This document shows, piece after piece, positions 1 through 9,053 of a stretch of 42,271 nt of DNA. Source of the DNA: CAZEAP01 sp964510315. GTDB taxonomy: Bacteria; Planctomycetota; Brocadiia; SM23-32. Positions within the stretch are counted from its first letter, which is position 1, and every line of letters begins with the position of its first letter. Position numbers and translations under genes: made by a program. The DNA lies in contig CAZEAP010000030.1 of assembly GCA_964510315.1 (NCBI GenBank), forward strand, positions 1-42,271. The letters run 5' to 3'. Below the pieces are notes generated by a model. That model saw nothing but the letters and a program-made list of their open reading frames with translations, ran no database searches and had not been told where the DNA came from.

Positions 1-559
1 TCAGGTGCCAGTAGCCGGTCTCCATGCCCATCGAATGGCCGCCGTAGAGGCCGTAGACTTCGTTCTGTATGCAGGTCAGCGCCTGGGTGGCCCGGACCCA
101 GTCGGCCACGCGGTCCTGCACGTCGGGGTCGTCCATCTGGCCGACGATGCGGTGCGTACGGATCCCGGCCTGCCGCAGGGCGCCGTCGGTCGCGAGCAAG
201 CCGACGTTGCCGGGGTACTGCCCGTTGTTGTTGCTCAGGCTGAGCACGGGCACGTTACGTCCCAGCGAGTTCAGGAACGGCCAGGCCAGGAAGGGGAAGT
301 TCCATACGTTGTAGCACATGATCACCGACCGGCAGCCGGCCCGGCGGAGCTGCTCCCCCATCTGCTGGGCGGACCGGACGCCGGTGATGATCTCATCGGC
401 TGCGACCACCTCCGGGGAGGAGCCGTCGACGTTCTGGACCTGCTCGCCGATGATCTCCGCCCACTGCTGTACCACCTGCTGGTTGACGGGGTTGTTCTGC
501 TCCCACACGTGGGGGCGCTCGTCGTTGAGCATGGCGATCCCGACCGGCGTACTCTTCAT
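1..559 (-). CDS. L-fucose/L-arabinose isomerase-like protein, N-terminal part (runs off window)
   Basis: The frame reads from an ATG at 559-557 without a stop to the left edge, giving the first 186 residues. GGAGG lies about six bases upstream of the ATG, which supports this start. The protein begins MKSTPVGIAMLNDERPHVWE and contains a segment reading SLSNNNGQYPGNVGLLATDG, which resembles the N-terminal domains of the L-fucose/L-arabinose isomerase superfamily. Those enzymes interconvert aldoses and ketoses with a Mn2+ site located mostly in the C-terminal half, which is outside the window, so catalytic residues cannot be checked. No signal peptide is seen, so it should be cytosolic. It is divergent from the sulfatase-like gene at 771, and both fit a saccharide-use locus. 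The family assignment is moderately sure; the substrate is unknown. Confidence 0.72.
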   Translation of the reverse strand, partial: MKSTPVGIAMLNDERPHVWEQNNPVNQQVVQQWAEIIGEQVQNVDGSSPEVVAADEIITGVRSAQQMGEQLRRAGCRSVIMCYNVWNFPFLAWPFLNSLGRNVPVLSLSNNNGQYPGNVGLLATDGALRQAGIRTHRIVGQMDDPDVQDRVADWVRATQALTCIQNEVYGLYGGHSMGMETGYWHL

Positions 560-593
560 CTTCGGCCTCCTTCACGGTTCGCGGGTATCCCCC

Positions 594-622
594 TGTATAT
601 TGCGGACCGTCCGGTGCTGCAA
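594..622 (-). promoter_or_regulatory. Candidate sigma70-type promoter for the isomerase-like gene
   Basis: On the minus strand TTGCAG (622-617) is followed after 17 bases by TATACA (599-594), about 35 bases upstream of the start codon at 559. Three of six and four of six bases match the consensus, so this is only a moderate candidate. The rest of the 560-770 divergent spacer shows nothing else I can name. Confidence 0.35.
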
Positions 623-770
623 CCGCATCCGGCGGTTCGCCGCCGCCGCCGACCCGCCGGCCGAGACCCTCTTCGTCCGAGAAAGCCGGTTTTCGGCGCC
701 TCCGTTTGCGGAGCCCCGCCCCGCGGAGCATCCTGTAGCCCTGCACCGAATGAACGAAAGGAGCCGCCGC

Positions 771-2108
771 ATGAACCTGATCGTCATCTGCACCGATACG
801 TTCCGGGCCGACTACATGGGCTGTTACGGGAACGACTGGATCGAAACGCCCTACCTGGATGATTTCGCGGAGCAGTCCCTCGTGTTCGAAAGCGCCTGGG
901 GGGAATCCCTGCCCACCGTCCAGGCCCGGCGGGTCTATTTCACGGGGCGTTCGCTGCTGCCTTACGACGAGGAGGAGGTCCAGCCCAAGGGCGTGTATCC
1001 CGGCCTGCCCGGCTGGATGCCCATGGAACAGGAGGACGTCGCGCTGTCCGAGGTGCTCTCGGAGGCCGGTTACTTCACCGGACTGATCACCGACGTGTGG
1101 CACTACTTCAAACCCAGCATGAACCTGCACCGGGGCTTCGACACCTGGGAGTTCATCCGCGGGCAGGAGAAAGACCCCTGGAAGAGCGCGCCCGCCGACG
1201 AGTTCGACACCCGCGATCACGTGCCCCCCCATCTCTGGAACGAACGGGTGCACCAGGCGCTCCAGCGCTACCTCCGGAACACCCAGGATTTCCACTCCGA
1301 GGAGGACTACTTCTGCGCGCGCTCCTTCCGCGCCGCCGTCCGCTGGCTGGAGAACAACGTGGACAAAAAGCCGTTTTTCCTGTGGGTGGACACCTTCGAT
1401 CCGCACGAGCCCTTCGACTGCCCCCCGGAGTACGCCGCCGGATACCACGACGACTACCCCTGCGACCGGTTCATCTTCCTCTACGGCATCTCCCAGGAGA
1501 AGATACGGCCGGAGGACGTGCCGGCCATCAGGGGGATGTACTGCGGCCTGCTGAGCCTGGTGGACCGGTGGGCGGGACATCTTCTGGACGCGATCGAGCG
1601 GCTGGGCCTGTTCGATGACACGCTGGTGGTCTTCACGACCGACCACGGCACGGAGTTCGGCGAGCACGGGCACGTGCAGAAAGCCGCCCACCTCCTTCAC
1701 CCGCCGTGCGTCAGGCTGCCACTGATCATCCACCACCCCGACCCGGAGCTTTCCGGGCGGCGCGTGGAGGGACTCGTCTCAGCGGTGGACCTCATGCCGA
1801 CCGCCCTGGAGCTTGTTGGCGTGGAAGGCCCGGACCGCATGACGGGCCTGAATTTCTGGCCCGCCGTCGAAGGCAACCCGGTTCGGGACCACGTGGTGAG
1901 TTCCTTCGGCTGGTGGGGCTCGGTCAGGACAAAGGACTGGAACTACCTGTTCCCCACCCGCCGGGACGCCGAGGGCGGCGCGAAGCTCTACAACCGGAAC
2001 AAGGACCCGGAGGAGACGGAGGACGTTTCCGGCGAGCACCCCGAGGTGGTGGCCGAGATGGAGGAGCTGGCCGCCCGCACATGGCCGCATCGTGGCTCCG
2101 CGGGCTGA
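771..2108 (+). CDS. Sulfatase-superfamily hydrolase with Thr at the nucleophile position
   Basis: This 445-residue protein has the alkaline phosphatase/sulfatase fold signature. The N-terminal metal segment is CTDTFRADYMGCYG (residues 7-20), and the second metal motif is TTDHGTEFGEHGH with Asp291 and His292. Sulfatases carry C-x-P-x-R followed by TG, with the Cys or Ser converted to formylglycine. Aligned on the TG pair, this protein reads T49-V-Q-A-R53, so Thr sits at the nucleophile position and the conserved Pro is Gln. Thr nucleophiles are known in phosphotransferring members of the superfamily, so a phosphodiesterase or phosphomonoesterase role is possible. The start at 771 is chosen because AAAGGAG lies about nine bases upstream and the protein begins directly with the conserved strand; the open frame extends further upstream but without family similarity. 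There is no signal peptide, so it is cytosolic. Confidence 0.85.
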   Translation: MNLIVICTDTFRADYMGCYGNDWIETPYLDDFAEQSLVFESAWGESLPTVQARRVYFTGRSLLPYDEEEVQPKGVYPGLPGWMPMEQEDVALSEVLSEAGYFTGLITDVWHYFKPSMNLHRGFDTWEFIRGQEKDPWKSAPADEFDTRDHVPPHLWNERVHQALQRYLRNTQDFHSEEDYFCARSFRAAVRWLENNVDKKPFFLWVDTFDPHEPFDCPPEYAAGYHDDYPCDRFIFLYGISQEKIRPEDVPAIRGMYCGLLSLVDRWAGHLLDAIERLGLFDDTLVVFTTDHGTEFGEHGHVQKAAHLLHPPCVRLPLIIHHPDPELSGRRVEGLVSAVDLMPTALELVGVEGPDRMTGLNFWPAVEGNPVRDHVVSSFGWWGSVRTKDWNYLFPTRRDAEGGAKLYNRNKDPEETEDVSGEHPEVVAEMEELAARTWPHRGSAG

Positions 2109-2142
2109 GCGGTGAGATACCCCTCCGCGGCGGGATCCGTTC

Positions 2143-3519
2143 CTATCCGTCGTTGGCCGACTCGTCGTCTTCGGCTTCCTGCTCGCCCTCTTCGCTGATG
2201 CCGCGGGCGCGGCGGATGGCATCCAGGCGCTCCTTCATTTCCTTCTCGCGGCCCTGCTCGGTGGGGCGGTAATAGATGCGCGTGGTGGGGATGTAATCCT
2301 GGTCCACCCAGTGGCCCTCGTAGGAATGGGCGTACTTGTAGCCCTCCCCGCGCCCCAGCCGCTCGGCGCCGGGGTAGCCGGCGTCCCTGAGGTGTTCGGG
2401 GACGGGGAGCGTCCGGCCCTCCTGCACGTCCTCCTCGGCGGCCGCGATGGCCTGGTAGGAGGCGTTGCTCTTCGGGGCGCAGGCGATGTAGGTGACCGCC
2501 TGGGCCAGCGGAATCCTGGCCTCCGGCATGCCGACGAACTCGACGGCCTGCTGGGCGGCGGTGGCCAGCGTCAGCGCGTAGGGGGCGGCGTTGCCGACGT
2601 CCTCGGCGGCGCAGATGACTATGCGGCGGGCGACGAAGCGGGGGGCCTCCCCGGCCTCCAGCATCTTCGCCATCCAGTAGAGCGCCGCGTCGGGGTCGCT
2701 GCCACGCATGCTCTTGATGAACGCGCTGGCGGTGTCGTAGTGCTCGTCCTCGTCCCGGTCGTAGACGACGGCCTTGCGCTGAATGGAATCCTCGGCGAGA
2801 GCCAGGTCGAAGTGGATCAGCCCGTCCGGGCCGGGATCGGTGCTCAGGACGCCGACCTCCAGGGCGTTGAGCGCCCGGCGGGCGTCCCCGTCGCAGATCT
2901 CGGAGAGAAACTCCAGCGCCTCCTCCTCCATCTTGACCGGCTGGTCGCCCAGGCCGCGTTCGGCGTCCTCCAGCGCGCGGACCAGGAGCGTGCGGACCTG
3001 TTCGGGCTCCAGCGGTTTGAACTGGAATATCTGCGAGCGCGAGAGCAGGGGGGAGTTGATGGAATGGAACGGGTTGTGGGTGGTGGCCCCGATGAGGATG
3101 ACGATCCCGTTCTCCACGTCCGGCAGCAGCACGTCCTGCTGGGTGCGGTTGAACCGGTGCAGCTCGTCGATGAACAGGATGGTTCGCCGGTCGGAGCGTC
3201 GCTTGCGGTCGGCCGCACGGGAGAGTATCTCCCGCATCTCGGCCACGTTGGAGCTGGCCGCGTTGATGCGTTCGAACCTGGCCCGGGTTCGGCGGGCGAT
3301 GATGTAGGCAAGGGCGGTCTTGCCGGTGCCCGGCGGCCCGTAGAAGATCAGGGACGCCAGTCGGTCGGCGTGGATCATCCGCCACAGCAGCCGCCCCTCC
3401 GCGAGGAAGTGTTCCTGCCCGACGAACTCCTCCAGCGTGAGGGGCGCCATGCGGCGCGGGAGGGGGGCGTCTTCGGGCGGCGCCGGCGCCCCGCCTTCCT
3501 CTTCCTCGAAAAGCGACAT
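2143..3519 (-). CDS. rarA: Replication-associated recombination protein RarA (AAA+ ATPase)
   Basis: This 458-residue protein is of the RarA/MgsA/WRNIP1 family, a clamp-loader-like ATPase that acts at stalled replication forks. Visible motifs are Walker A GPPGTGKT (61-68), Walker B ILFIDE (114-119) followed by LHRFNRTQQDVLLP, which is typical of the family, and the sensor-like stretch GATTHNPFHSINSPLLSR. The C-terminal half carries the family pattern GSDPDAALYWMAKML and RRIVICAAEDVGNA. Length and order match ordinary RarA. The start at 3519 is preferred over an upstream in-frame ATG at 3600 because AAGGAAG sits a few bases before it and the family begins with an MSLF-like sequence. It is convergent with the sulfatase-like gene, with a 34-bp gap and no clear terminator. 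Confidence 0.95.
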   Translation of the reverse strand: MSLFEEEEGGAPAPPEDAPLPRRMAPLTLEEFVGQEHFLAEGRLLWRMIHADRLASLIFYGPPGTGKTALAYIIARRTRARFERINAASSNVAEMREILSRAADRKRRSDRRTILFIDELHRFNRTQQDVLLPDVENGIVILIGATTHNPFHSINSPLLSRSQIFQFKPLEPEQVRTLLVRALEDAERGLGDQPVKMEEEALEFLSEICDGDARRALNALEVGVLSTDPGPDGLIHFDLALAEDSIQRKAVVYDRDEDEHYDTASAFIKSMRGSDPDAALYWMAKMLEAGEAPRFVARRIVICAAEDVGNAAPYALTLATAAQQAVEFVGMPEARIPLAQAVTYIACAPKSNASYQAIAAAEEDVQEGRTLPVPEHLRDAGYPGAERLGRGEGYKYAHSYEGHWVDQDYIPTTRIYYRPTEQGREKEMKERLDAIRRARGISEEGEQEAEDDESANDG

Positions 3520-3642
3520 ATGCTCTTCCTTACCGATATCTCGGCGGGGTGAGGTTCCCAGAGGCCATCCTACGGGATTGAGGCGCCCTTTACGAAACAA
3601 AACCCCTCTTCGCTCGGAACACTTCGCCTCGCACGGGCGGTG

Positions 3643-5697
3643 TCATCCCTCTCCTTCGGAGGGCGTAAGGAGCAGATACATGGTGTTCGGGGGAAGCTGT
3701 ACGCTGATCGCGTCGTCCTGCGCCGTCACGGGCACCTCATCGGCGGCGAAGCCCATCTCGTCCAGCCGGGTGGCCTTGCGCAGATGGGGGTTGCGCAGCG
3801 TGAGGCCGACCTTCGTGTTCCGGACAAGCCATGGCATGCGGCCCGTGGAGACGATCTCCATTCCTTCGGTCCTCTTGCCCTTGATCTCACGGACGGCCGG
3901 CTTCGCTTGCCAGCCGGTCGGTCGGGCTGTGGTGCCCACCTGGACGAGCACCTTCCGGGAGGAACTCAGTGGCCGCCCGTCCATAGCGACCGCCGTTACC
4001 GCAGCGTACTCGTTCTCGGAGGAGACAGTCAGGTCGGGCAGCTCGAAGCGGCCTCCGGCTTGCCTCAGGAAACCGACCACGCCCTGCGCGGCGGGAGCCT
4101 TGATGCGCAGGAGGCCGAGTTTGTGGTTCAGTTCGAGCTGGCCGTGGGTCGTCCGGATGGTTCCCGCTTCGAGGTCGACGTGCTCCGATAGGTCGGCTAC
4201 CCGCGTGCGCTTCGGGTCGCCCCCGTAGAGGATCTCCACGCGCCCGACCAGGAACGCGGCGGGATCGGCCTTCGCCATCAGGTTGCGCACGTCCGGCCCG
4301 GCCTCCGCCTGGTGGGTCTCCGGTTCATAGTCTAAGGACTCGGTCAGCACGGGGGCCCGGCGGGCCAGTAGGTCGTCGAGGGTGCGCTCTTCGTGGACGA
4401 CCGTCTCGGCCCGATCCACCAGGCCCAGCCGGTAGATCAGGGCGGCCGCGGGGAACTGGGCTATGAAGCCCGGGTGGGAGACCGTCCACTTGAACATCGG
4501 ATGGCTGCCTTTGACAGTGGCCCACGGCATGTGGAGGCCGGTGTCGTAGGTCGGTGCGCTTGCGGCGAACCAGAACAGCCCGTCCAGGCCGTTCATCGCG
4601 CTGTAGGCGGCGCCGAAAAGCGGCCCCTCCGCCGTGTAGAGGTTGGGCAGCTTCCATGTGGTGCTGGAGAGGTTGAAGGGATGCCCGACCACCTGCTTGC
4701 GGGCCGGCGGGATGTTCGGGCGCCGCGTGGCGGAGGGCCTGGTGAAAAAGTGGCCCGCCTCGATGCGCCAGGCGGAGTTCGGACCCTTGCTGACGCCGCC
4801 GTAGAAGTTGTTCAGCTCGATCACGTCGGCCGCCGTCCAGGCCCATCTCTGAAGATCGTCCAGGCGGACGGCATCGGCCGAGTGGAAGTTGCTGGGTCCG
4901 ATAAGCTGCCGGGCGCCCACCTCTTCCGTGAGGAACTCCTTCATCTCGGCGTAGAAATCACGCTCCAGACGCGCCAGGAACTCCAGCTGGTCGCGCAGCC
5001 GGCGGGAGTTGCCTCTGCCCGGCCAGAGGGTGAGGTTGTACATCGGATACAGGCCGAGGCGGCCCTTCGCCGGCGCATCGCCCTCGACTTCCGCACCGTC
5101 CCATGCCTCCAGGGCCGCGTCGATCGAGCCGTGCTTCTCTCGCGCGAACCGGTGGAAGCGGCTCTGCAGCTCGCGGAGTGGCCCGCCCTTCACCCGGTCC
5201 AACCACCAGAACATCAGACTGTCCTCGCTGACGATCTGGACGATGGCCAGGGCGGCTTCGTCCTTCAGAGGGATCCCGGTGTAGGGGTTCTCCTCGGTGA
5301 GGAGTTGATTCATCCAGTTCTTGTAGGCTTTCTGGAGCTTGGGCTCGAAGAACAGCAGGCCGTTCAGGCTGTCACCGCTGCTGTAGCCTTCCAGTTTCCA
5401 GTCGGGGTTGATGTACTTAACCGAGCCGTGATCCCAGAATGGTGAGATGCGCGTGTATATGCCCTGTTTCTTCATCTCCGCCACGGCGCGCCATATCTGG
5501 TCCATGAACTGTCGGTTGGGTTCATCCAGCGGTGCGCCCTTCTGCTGGGGTATGAGCCCCGGGCCGGCGCCGCCGTATCCGTTGCGATAGCCGCGCGAGC
5601 GATCCAGACCCCCGTGGCCAGCGCCGCCAAACAAGCCGCGGCCGTCAAACAATGCAGCGTCCTGCGCAAAACGGTGCACATCTCGTTTCCCTTTCAT
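3643..5697 (-). CDS. Glycoside hydrolase-like protein, probably frameshifted at the 5' end
   Basis: The body of this 684-residue frame looks like a TIM-barrel glycosidase of clan A type. It has IWRAVAEMKKQGIYTRI (68-84), a strand with KDEAALAIVQIVSED that ends in a candidate catalytic Glu158, and IELNNFYGG further on, then a beta-rich C-terminal part. Residues 1-50 of this frame are Gly/Arg-rich and fit no domain. A second frame starting at the ATG at 5681 encodes a good signal peptide, MCTVLRRTLHCLTAAACLAA, and runs to a stop at 5472. The 5681 start has AAAGGGA about six bases upstream, while the 5697 start has none. I infer one secreted enzyme broken by an indel between about 5530 and 5600, plus perhaps loss of the first part of the barrel. 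A sequencing error or a real pseudogene are both possible. The glycosidase family and substrate are not identified. Confidence 0.6.
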   Translation of the reverse strand: MKGKRDVHRFAQDAALFDGRGLFGGAGHGGLDRSRGYRNGYGGAGPGLIPQQKGAPLDEPNRQFMDQIWRAVAEMKKQGIYTRISPFWDHGSVKYINPDWKLEGYSSGDSLNGLLFFEPKLQKAYKNWMNQLLTEENPYTGIPLKDEAALAIVQIVSEDSLMFWWLDRVKGGPLRELQSRFHRFAREKHGSIDAALEAWDGAEVEGDAPAKGRLGLYPMYNLTLWPGRGNSRRLRDQLEFLARLERDFYAEMKEFLTEEVGARQLIGPSNFHSADAVRLDDLQRWAWTAADVIELNNFYGGVSKGPNSAWRIEAGHFFTRPSATRRPNIPPARKQVVGHPFNLSSTTWKLPNLYTAEGPLFGAAYSAMNGLDGLFWFAASAPTYDTGLHMPWATVKGSHPMFKWTVSHPGFIAQFPAAALIYRLGLVDRAETVVHEERTLDDLLARRAPVLTESLDYEPETHQAEAGPDVRNLMAKADPAAFLVGRVEILYGGDPKRTRVADLSEHVDLEAGTIRTTHGQLELNHKLGLLRIKAPAAQGVVGFLRQAGGRFELPDLTVSSENEYAAVTAVAMDGRPLSSSRKVLVQVGTTARPTGWQAKPAVREIKGKRTEGMEIVSTGRMPWLVRNTKVGLTLRNPHLRKATRLDEMGFAADEVPVTAQDDAISVQLPPNTMYLLLTPSEGEG

Positions 5698-5761
5698 GTC
5701 AGGTGGAGCGGCGGAACCGACGGGGCAGGGGAGTATCAGAATGCTCCGGCGGCCGCCCCGG

Positions 5762-5789
5762 ATTATAGCGCGCGCAGGGCCCCCGGCAA
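5762..5789 (-). promoter_or_regulatory. Candidate sigma70-type promoter for the glycoside hydrolase-like gene
   Basis: On the minus strand TTGCCG (5789-5784) and a perfect TATAAT (5767-5762) are 16 bases apart. They lie in the 104-bp gap between the kinase stop and the hydrolase start, with a predicted leader of about 70 bases. This suggests the hydrolase is transcribed separately from the kinase operon. Confidence 0.5.
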
Positions 5790-5801
5790 CGTGAACCGGA
5801 G

Positions 5802-8144
5802 CTACCTGGTGAAGCTGATGTCGCGGAACTGGACGGTCCAGGGCTGGCGCGCATCCGGTGGGGGAGCGTCCTCCCCGACTTCCAGGAAAAGGGAGGGGAC
5901 AAAGTCGGACAGCTCGAGATTAGGGATCTCTGTTTCTTCTCCGTCCAGAGAAGCAGTAAGGCGTCCCTCTTCGAACGAATAATGCAGGCTCAGCCGTTGC
6001 CATCCCTCCGAGCCGGCGGGGCGCAGCTCCCGGACTTCCGCTTCGTCGGTGCCGGGCCGGCGGAGCAACAGCCGGCCGCCCTCCCCGTCGAAGGAGATTT
6101 CGGCCGCCGTGCCCCTGCCGTCCCTGACGGCGATGCCCGCTCGGGCGCGGCCGGGGTCCCCCACCAGTTTCGCTCCGGCCTTCATCTCCACCTCCAGCAC
6201 GAATCCTCGGTTCCGCACCGGTTGCACGGTTCGCCATCTGACCGTTTCTCCCTGCCGGCAGCTCAGCCGCATCGCCTCCGTGTTCTGTGGCATTTCGCCG
6301 GCACTGTCCCATACGGCGCTCTGGAAGCCCTTCTCGCCGAGTTCACCGGCCAGCCGGTCGGGGTGCATCGGCTCGGTGCTGAGGCGATCCCGCAGCTCTT
6401 CGGCCTCGGCGCGTGCGCGGCGCTCAATCTCAGGTCCCCCGCGCCGTGCTACAGCAGCATACCACCGGAGGGCCTCCCGGTAGCTGCCCTCGACCCGGTA
6501 GGTTTCCGCCAGATGGAGTCGGAGTCGGTCCAGCAGGCCACCGTCCGGCAGATCGGAGTCGTCGACTTCAGCGAAGAAGGTCTCCAACTCTTTGCTGCGA
6601 GGTGTGTTGCGCAGGAGATGATTCGCCCATTTTTCCGCGATTTCCCGGCGGCTTGCCCGGAGTCGCGCCGCCTGGTCGGCCTCCGGTTCCCGGACCTGCA
6701 GCATTTCGGTTGTCCGGTGAAGGGCCTCCGCGTACCGGCCTTGCGCCACCAGTTCCGTGATGGGCCGCAGCATCCGTTTGGCGCCCCCTTCGGCGGGCGG
6801 TTCGGGCCTCTGCTCCTCGAGGGTGGCTTTCATCCGCTCGGTGATTGGGGACAGGGGAAAGCGCCGCTCCACGAACTCGACCATTGCCTGCGCCTCCTCG
6901 AAGCGGCCCTCCTCCAGCATGCGGCGGGTTCGCTTCTCTGCCGGCACGGCGAGGCTCTGCTGGACGGCGCTCAGCAGTTCGTCTCGGCGGTGTTGCTGGT
7001 CCGGCCCAAGCTCTTGTCCGGTCGCGCGATTCAGGAGAGCAACCGCCTGCCACCGCCGCCCGGCTTCGGCGGCTTCCTCGGCATGCTCAAGCAACTGCGG
7101 TGCCTCGGAAGGGAGGGGCGTCCCGGCGGCCGGGCGGGGCCACAAAAGGGCCACCGCCACCACGGCCATCACGACGATGCCCGCGGCCACGCCCCAGGCA
7201 GCGGGCGCGATCGCCTCGAGGGTAGCCGGCTGTTGTTCTTCCTCCGGCGCCGGCGGCTCGTAGAAGAGGGAGGCCGGGTTGGTAGTCTCCACCATGGGGG
7301 CGCCGCTGACCAGATGCTGGTGAGCCAGTTCCAGGTCCCGGGCGAGGGCCTCGGAGTCGTAACGTTCCTCCCTGTCCTTGGCGAGCATTCGGCTGACGAT
7401 GTCGCCGAGGAAACCGGGCAGTGCCCCGTCAAACTCGGCCAGCGGCCGCGGCTCCTGCCGCACGTTCGCCTTAAGGTAGCCGCGGGATTCCTCGGCGTGA
7501 AAGGGCTTCTCGCCGCTGAACAGCTCGTAGGCCACGATACCGAGTCCGAACACGTCGGAGCGGCCGTCAAGGGGGCGCATCTTGATCTGTTCGGGGGAGA
7601 GGTAGCGGGGCGTGCCCGGGACCCGCCGGTGCGTCTGCTCCCGGACGATGTCGGCCTCCCGAACGTTCTTCGCTATGCCCAGGTCGGTCAGCTTGACGTG
7701 TATGGCGCCGTTGGGATCCTGGTCCAGCAGGATATTCCCCGGTTTGACGTCCCGGTGTACGATGCCCTGGTGGTGGACGGCCGCCAGGGCGCTGGCGGTC
7801 TGGCGCAACAGGTGAACCTTGTCGACCAGGGACAGCTCCTTCCCGCTGCGCAGCCAGAAAAGCAGGCTGTCCTCCACGAACTCCATCACGTAGTAGAAAT
7901 CGTCCTCGACGTGCCCCGACTCGAAGTACTTCACCACGTTGGGGTGCTGGACGCTGATCAGCATGCGGACTTCCCTGTCGCGCAGCTTCCGGCTCATCTC
8001 GGGGGAGCGATCCTCGTCGGACTCGAAGGTCTTGAGCGCCACAATCCGCCCGGTACGGTTGTCGGAGGCCCGGAAGACACGCCCCATGCCCCCCTTGCCC
8101 ACCTGCTCCAGGAGGGTATAGTTGCCGAACTCGCGTGATTCCAT
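5802..8144 (-). CDS. Membrane-anchored Ser/Thr protein kinase with extracytoplasmic sensor-like region
   Basis: This 780-residue protein starts with a complete Hanks-type kinase domain (about 8-275). It has a glycine loop GKGGMG (16-21), Lys38, catalytic loop HRDVKPGN (130-137, Asp132), DLG at 154-156 in place of DFG, and GTPRYLSPEQ. One membrane helix follows at about 315-335. The outer part (about 345-570) is helical and TPR-like, and the C-terminus (about 610-780) looks like a LamG/DUF1080-type beta sandwich ending in QFRDISFTR. The arrangement suggests a receptor kinase that reads an extracytoplasmic signal, perhaps a carbohydrate; that is inference. AGGAG precedes the ATG, and the upstream DUF4438 stop lies within this ribosome-binding region, 9 bp away. 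The FHA gene two positions upstream is a plausible phosphothreonine partner. Confidence 0.92.
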   Translation of the reverse strand: MESREFGNYTLLEQVGKGGMGRVFRASDNRTGRIVALKTFESDEDRSPEMSRKLRDREVRMLISVQHPNVVKYFESGHVEDDFYYVMEFVEDSLLFWLRSGKELSLVDKVHLLRQTASALAAVHHQGIVHRDVKPGNILLDQDPNGAIHVKLTDLGIAKNVREADIVREQTHRRVPGTPRYLSPEQIKMRPLDGRSDVFGLGIVAYELFSGEKPFHAEESRGYLKANVRQEPRPLAEFDGALPGFLGDIVSRMLAKDREERYDSEALARDLELAHQHLVSGAPMVETTNPASLFYEPPAPEEEQQPATLEAIAPAAWGVAAGIVVMAVVAVALLWPRPAAGTPLPSEAPQLLEHAEEAAEAGRRWQAVALLNRATGQELGPDQQHRRDELLSAVQQSLAVPAEKRTRRMLEEGRFEEAQAMVEFVERRFPLSPITERMKATLEEQRPEPPAEGGAKRMLRPITELVAQGRYAEALHRTTEMLQVREPEADQAARLRASRREIAEKWANHLLRNTPRSKELETFFAEVDDSDLPDGGLLDRLRLHLAETYRVEGSYREALRWYAAVARRGGPEIERRARAEAEELRDRLSTEPMHPDRLAGELGEKGFQSAVWDSAGEMPQNTEAMRLSCRQGETVRWRTVQPVRNRGFVLEVEMKAGAKLVGDPGRARAGIAVRDGRGTAAEISFDGEGGRLLLRRPGTDEAEVRELRPAGSEGWQRLSLHYSFEEGRLTASLDGEETEIPNLELSDFVPSLFLEVGEDAPPPDARQPWTVQFRDISFTR

Positions 8145-8153
8145 GGGGCTCTC

Positions 8154-9038
8154 CTACTGCTTGCGGTTCTCCGCGCGCGCTCGCCCTATCCGGAGGTACT
8201 TCGCGATGTTGGCCGAGGGATCGAGAACCGGTTCTATGGTTCCCTCCGTGCTGGTCATCAGGGCCGTCAGGCCGGGCCCATGCCCTCCCTGGGTGCATCG
8301 AGAATGGACGACCACCCCCACGCTGACCGCCCCCTCCCTGTAGGAACGGCCGTAGGTATAGTCGGCGTCCCGGACCGCTACCAGGTCACCCAGCCGCAGG
8401 GACCCCAGCCCGTGCCCTTCGATGGTCCGCCGGTCGAAGACCTGGATGTCGTGATCGCCGCTGAAGGCGTGAGACCGGCCGCTGCCACTCCCCATAAGGG
8501 TCGCCGGTATGACGTGGGTCACTGCTACCCGGAGGGCTTCCCCGCCGATCTCCGCATCCATGCGCTCCAGCAGGCGGGGGGCGGCGTTCATCAGCTTGAC
8601 CGAGGGGAGGTCCGTGAACTCCAGCCCCAGTCCCCTGGCACGGATCTGCACCTTGTCGCCGATGACCAGGCTCTCCAAAGTGGAATCGGGAAAGTCCATC
8701 AGGACGTGTTCCACGCCGCCGTGCTTCCCGGTGACCACTCCGGTTTCGCCCTTGGCGTCGCCGGAAGCGACGGTGCCCACGTTGCCGACGCAGGCCAGGG
8801 TGTTAAGTGCCGTGTTGGCGTTGGAGTCCTCGTTCTTCACCGACACGCCGGGTTCCACGTGGTCCGCCTGCCAGTCCAGGGCGCTGTCCCCCACCTTGCA
8901 GTTGTAGGTAATGCCGCCGACGCCGGGGAGCATGGAAGGGACGCCGTCGGGGTCGAGGCGCCACCTCCGGCCGCTCAGGGGAGCGGTCACCTTCCCGAGC
9001 ACTGCGATTTCCACCAGGTTTTCCGCGTTGGTTCTCAA
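8154..9038 (-). CDS. DUF4438 domain protein
   Basis: This 294-residue protein begins at a TTG (9038-9036) with GGAG nine bases upstream. No better start exists, because the frame opens only shortly before it. It matches my recollection of the DUF4438 family: a single cytosolic domain with the segments GVPSMLPGVGGITYN, NTALNTLACVGN, HVIPATLMGSGSG and GLTALMTST. The function of DUF4438 is not known to me. It has no signal peptide or membrane helix. It sits between the FHA gene (15 bp upstream) and the kinase gene (9 bp downstream), so the three are almost certainly co-transcribed. This makes it a candidate substrate or effector of the kinase. The family call rests on pattern recognition and should be confirmed with a profile search. 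Confidence 0.8.
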   Translation of the reverse strand: MRTNAENLVEIAVLGKVTAPLSGRRWRLDPDGVPSMLPGVGGITYNCKVGDSALDWQADHVEPGVSVKNEDSNANTALNTLACVGNVGTVASGDAKGETGVVTGKHGGVEHVLMDFPDSTLESLVIGDKVQIRARGLGLEFTDLPSVKLMNAAPRLLERMDAEIGGEALRVAVTHVIPATLMGSGSGRSHAFSGDHDIQVFDRRTIEGHGLGSLRLGDLVAVRDADYTYGRSYREGAVSVGVVVHSRCTQGGHGPGLTALMTSTEGTIEPVLDPSANIAKYLRIGRARAENRKQ

Positions 9039-9053
9039 GCTGGTCGACTCCGT

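Noticed and set aside
318..770. Upstream extension of the sulfatase-like frame from 318
   Set aside because: The extension overlaps the divergent isomerase-like gene, has no similarity to sulfatases, and the ATG at 771 has a good ribosome-binding site.
393..1736. Long open frame on the minus strand (447 codons) across the sulfatase-like gene
   Set aside because: It is antisense to a recognisable family, has Val/Gly/His-rich composition without motifs, and arises from high GC at third codon positions.
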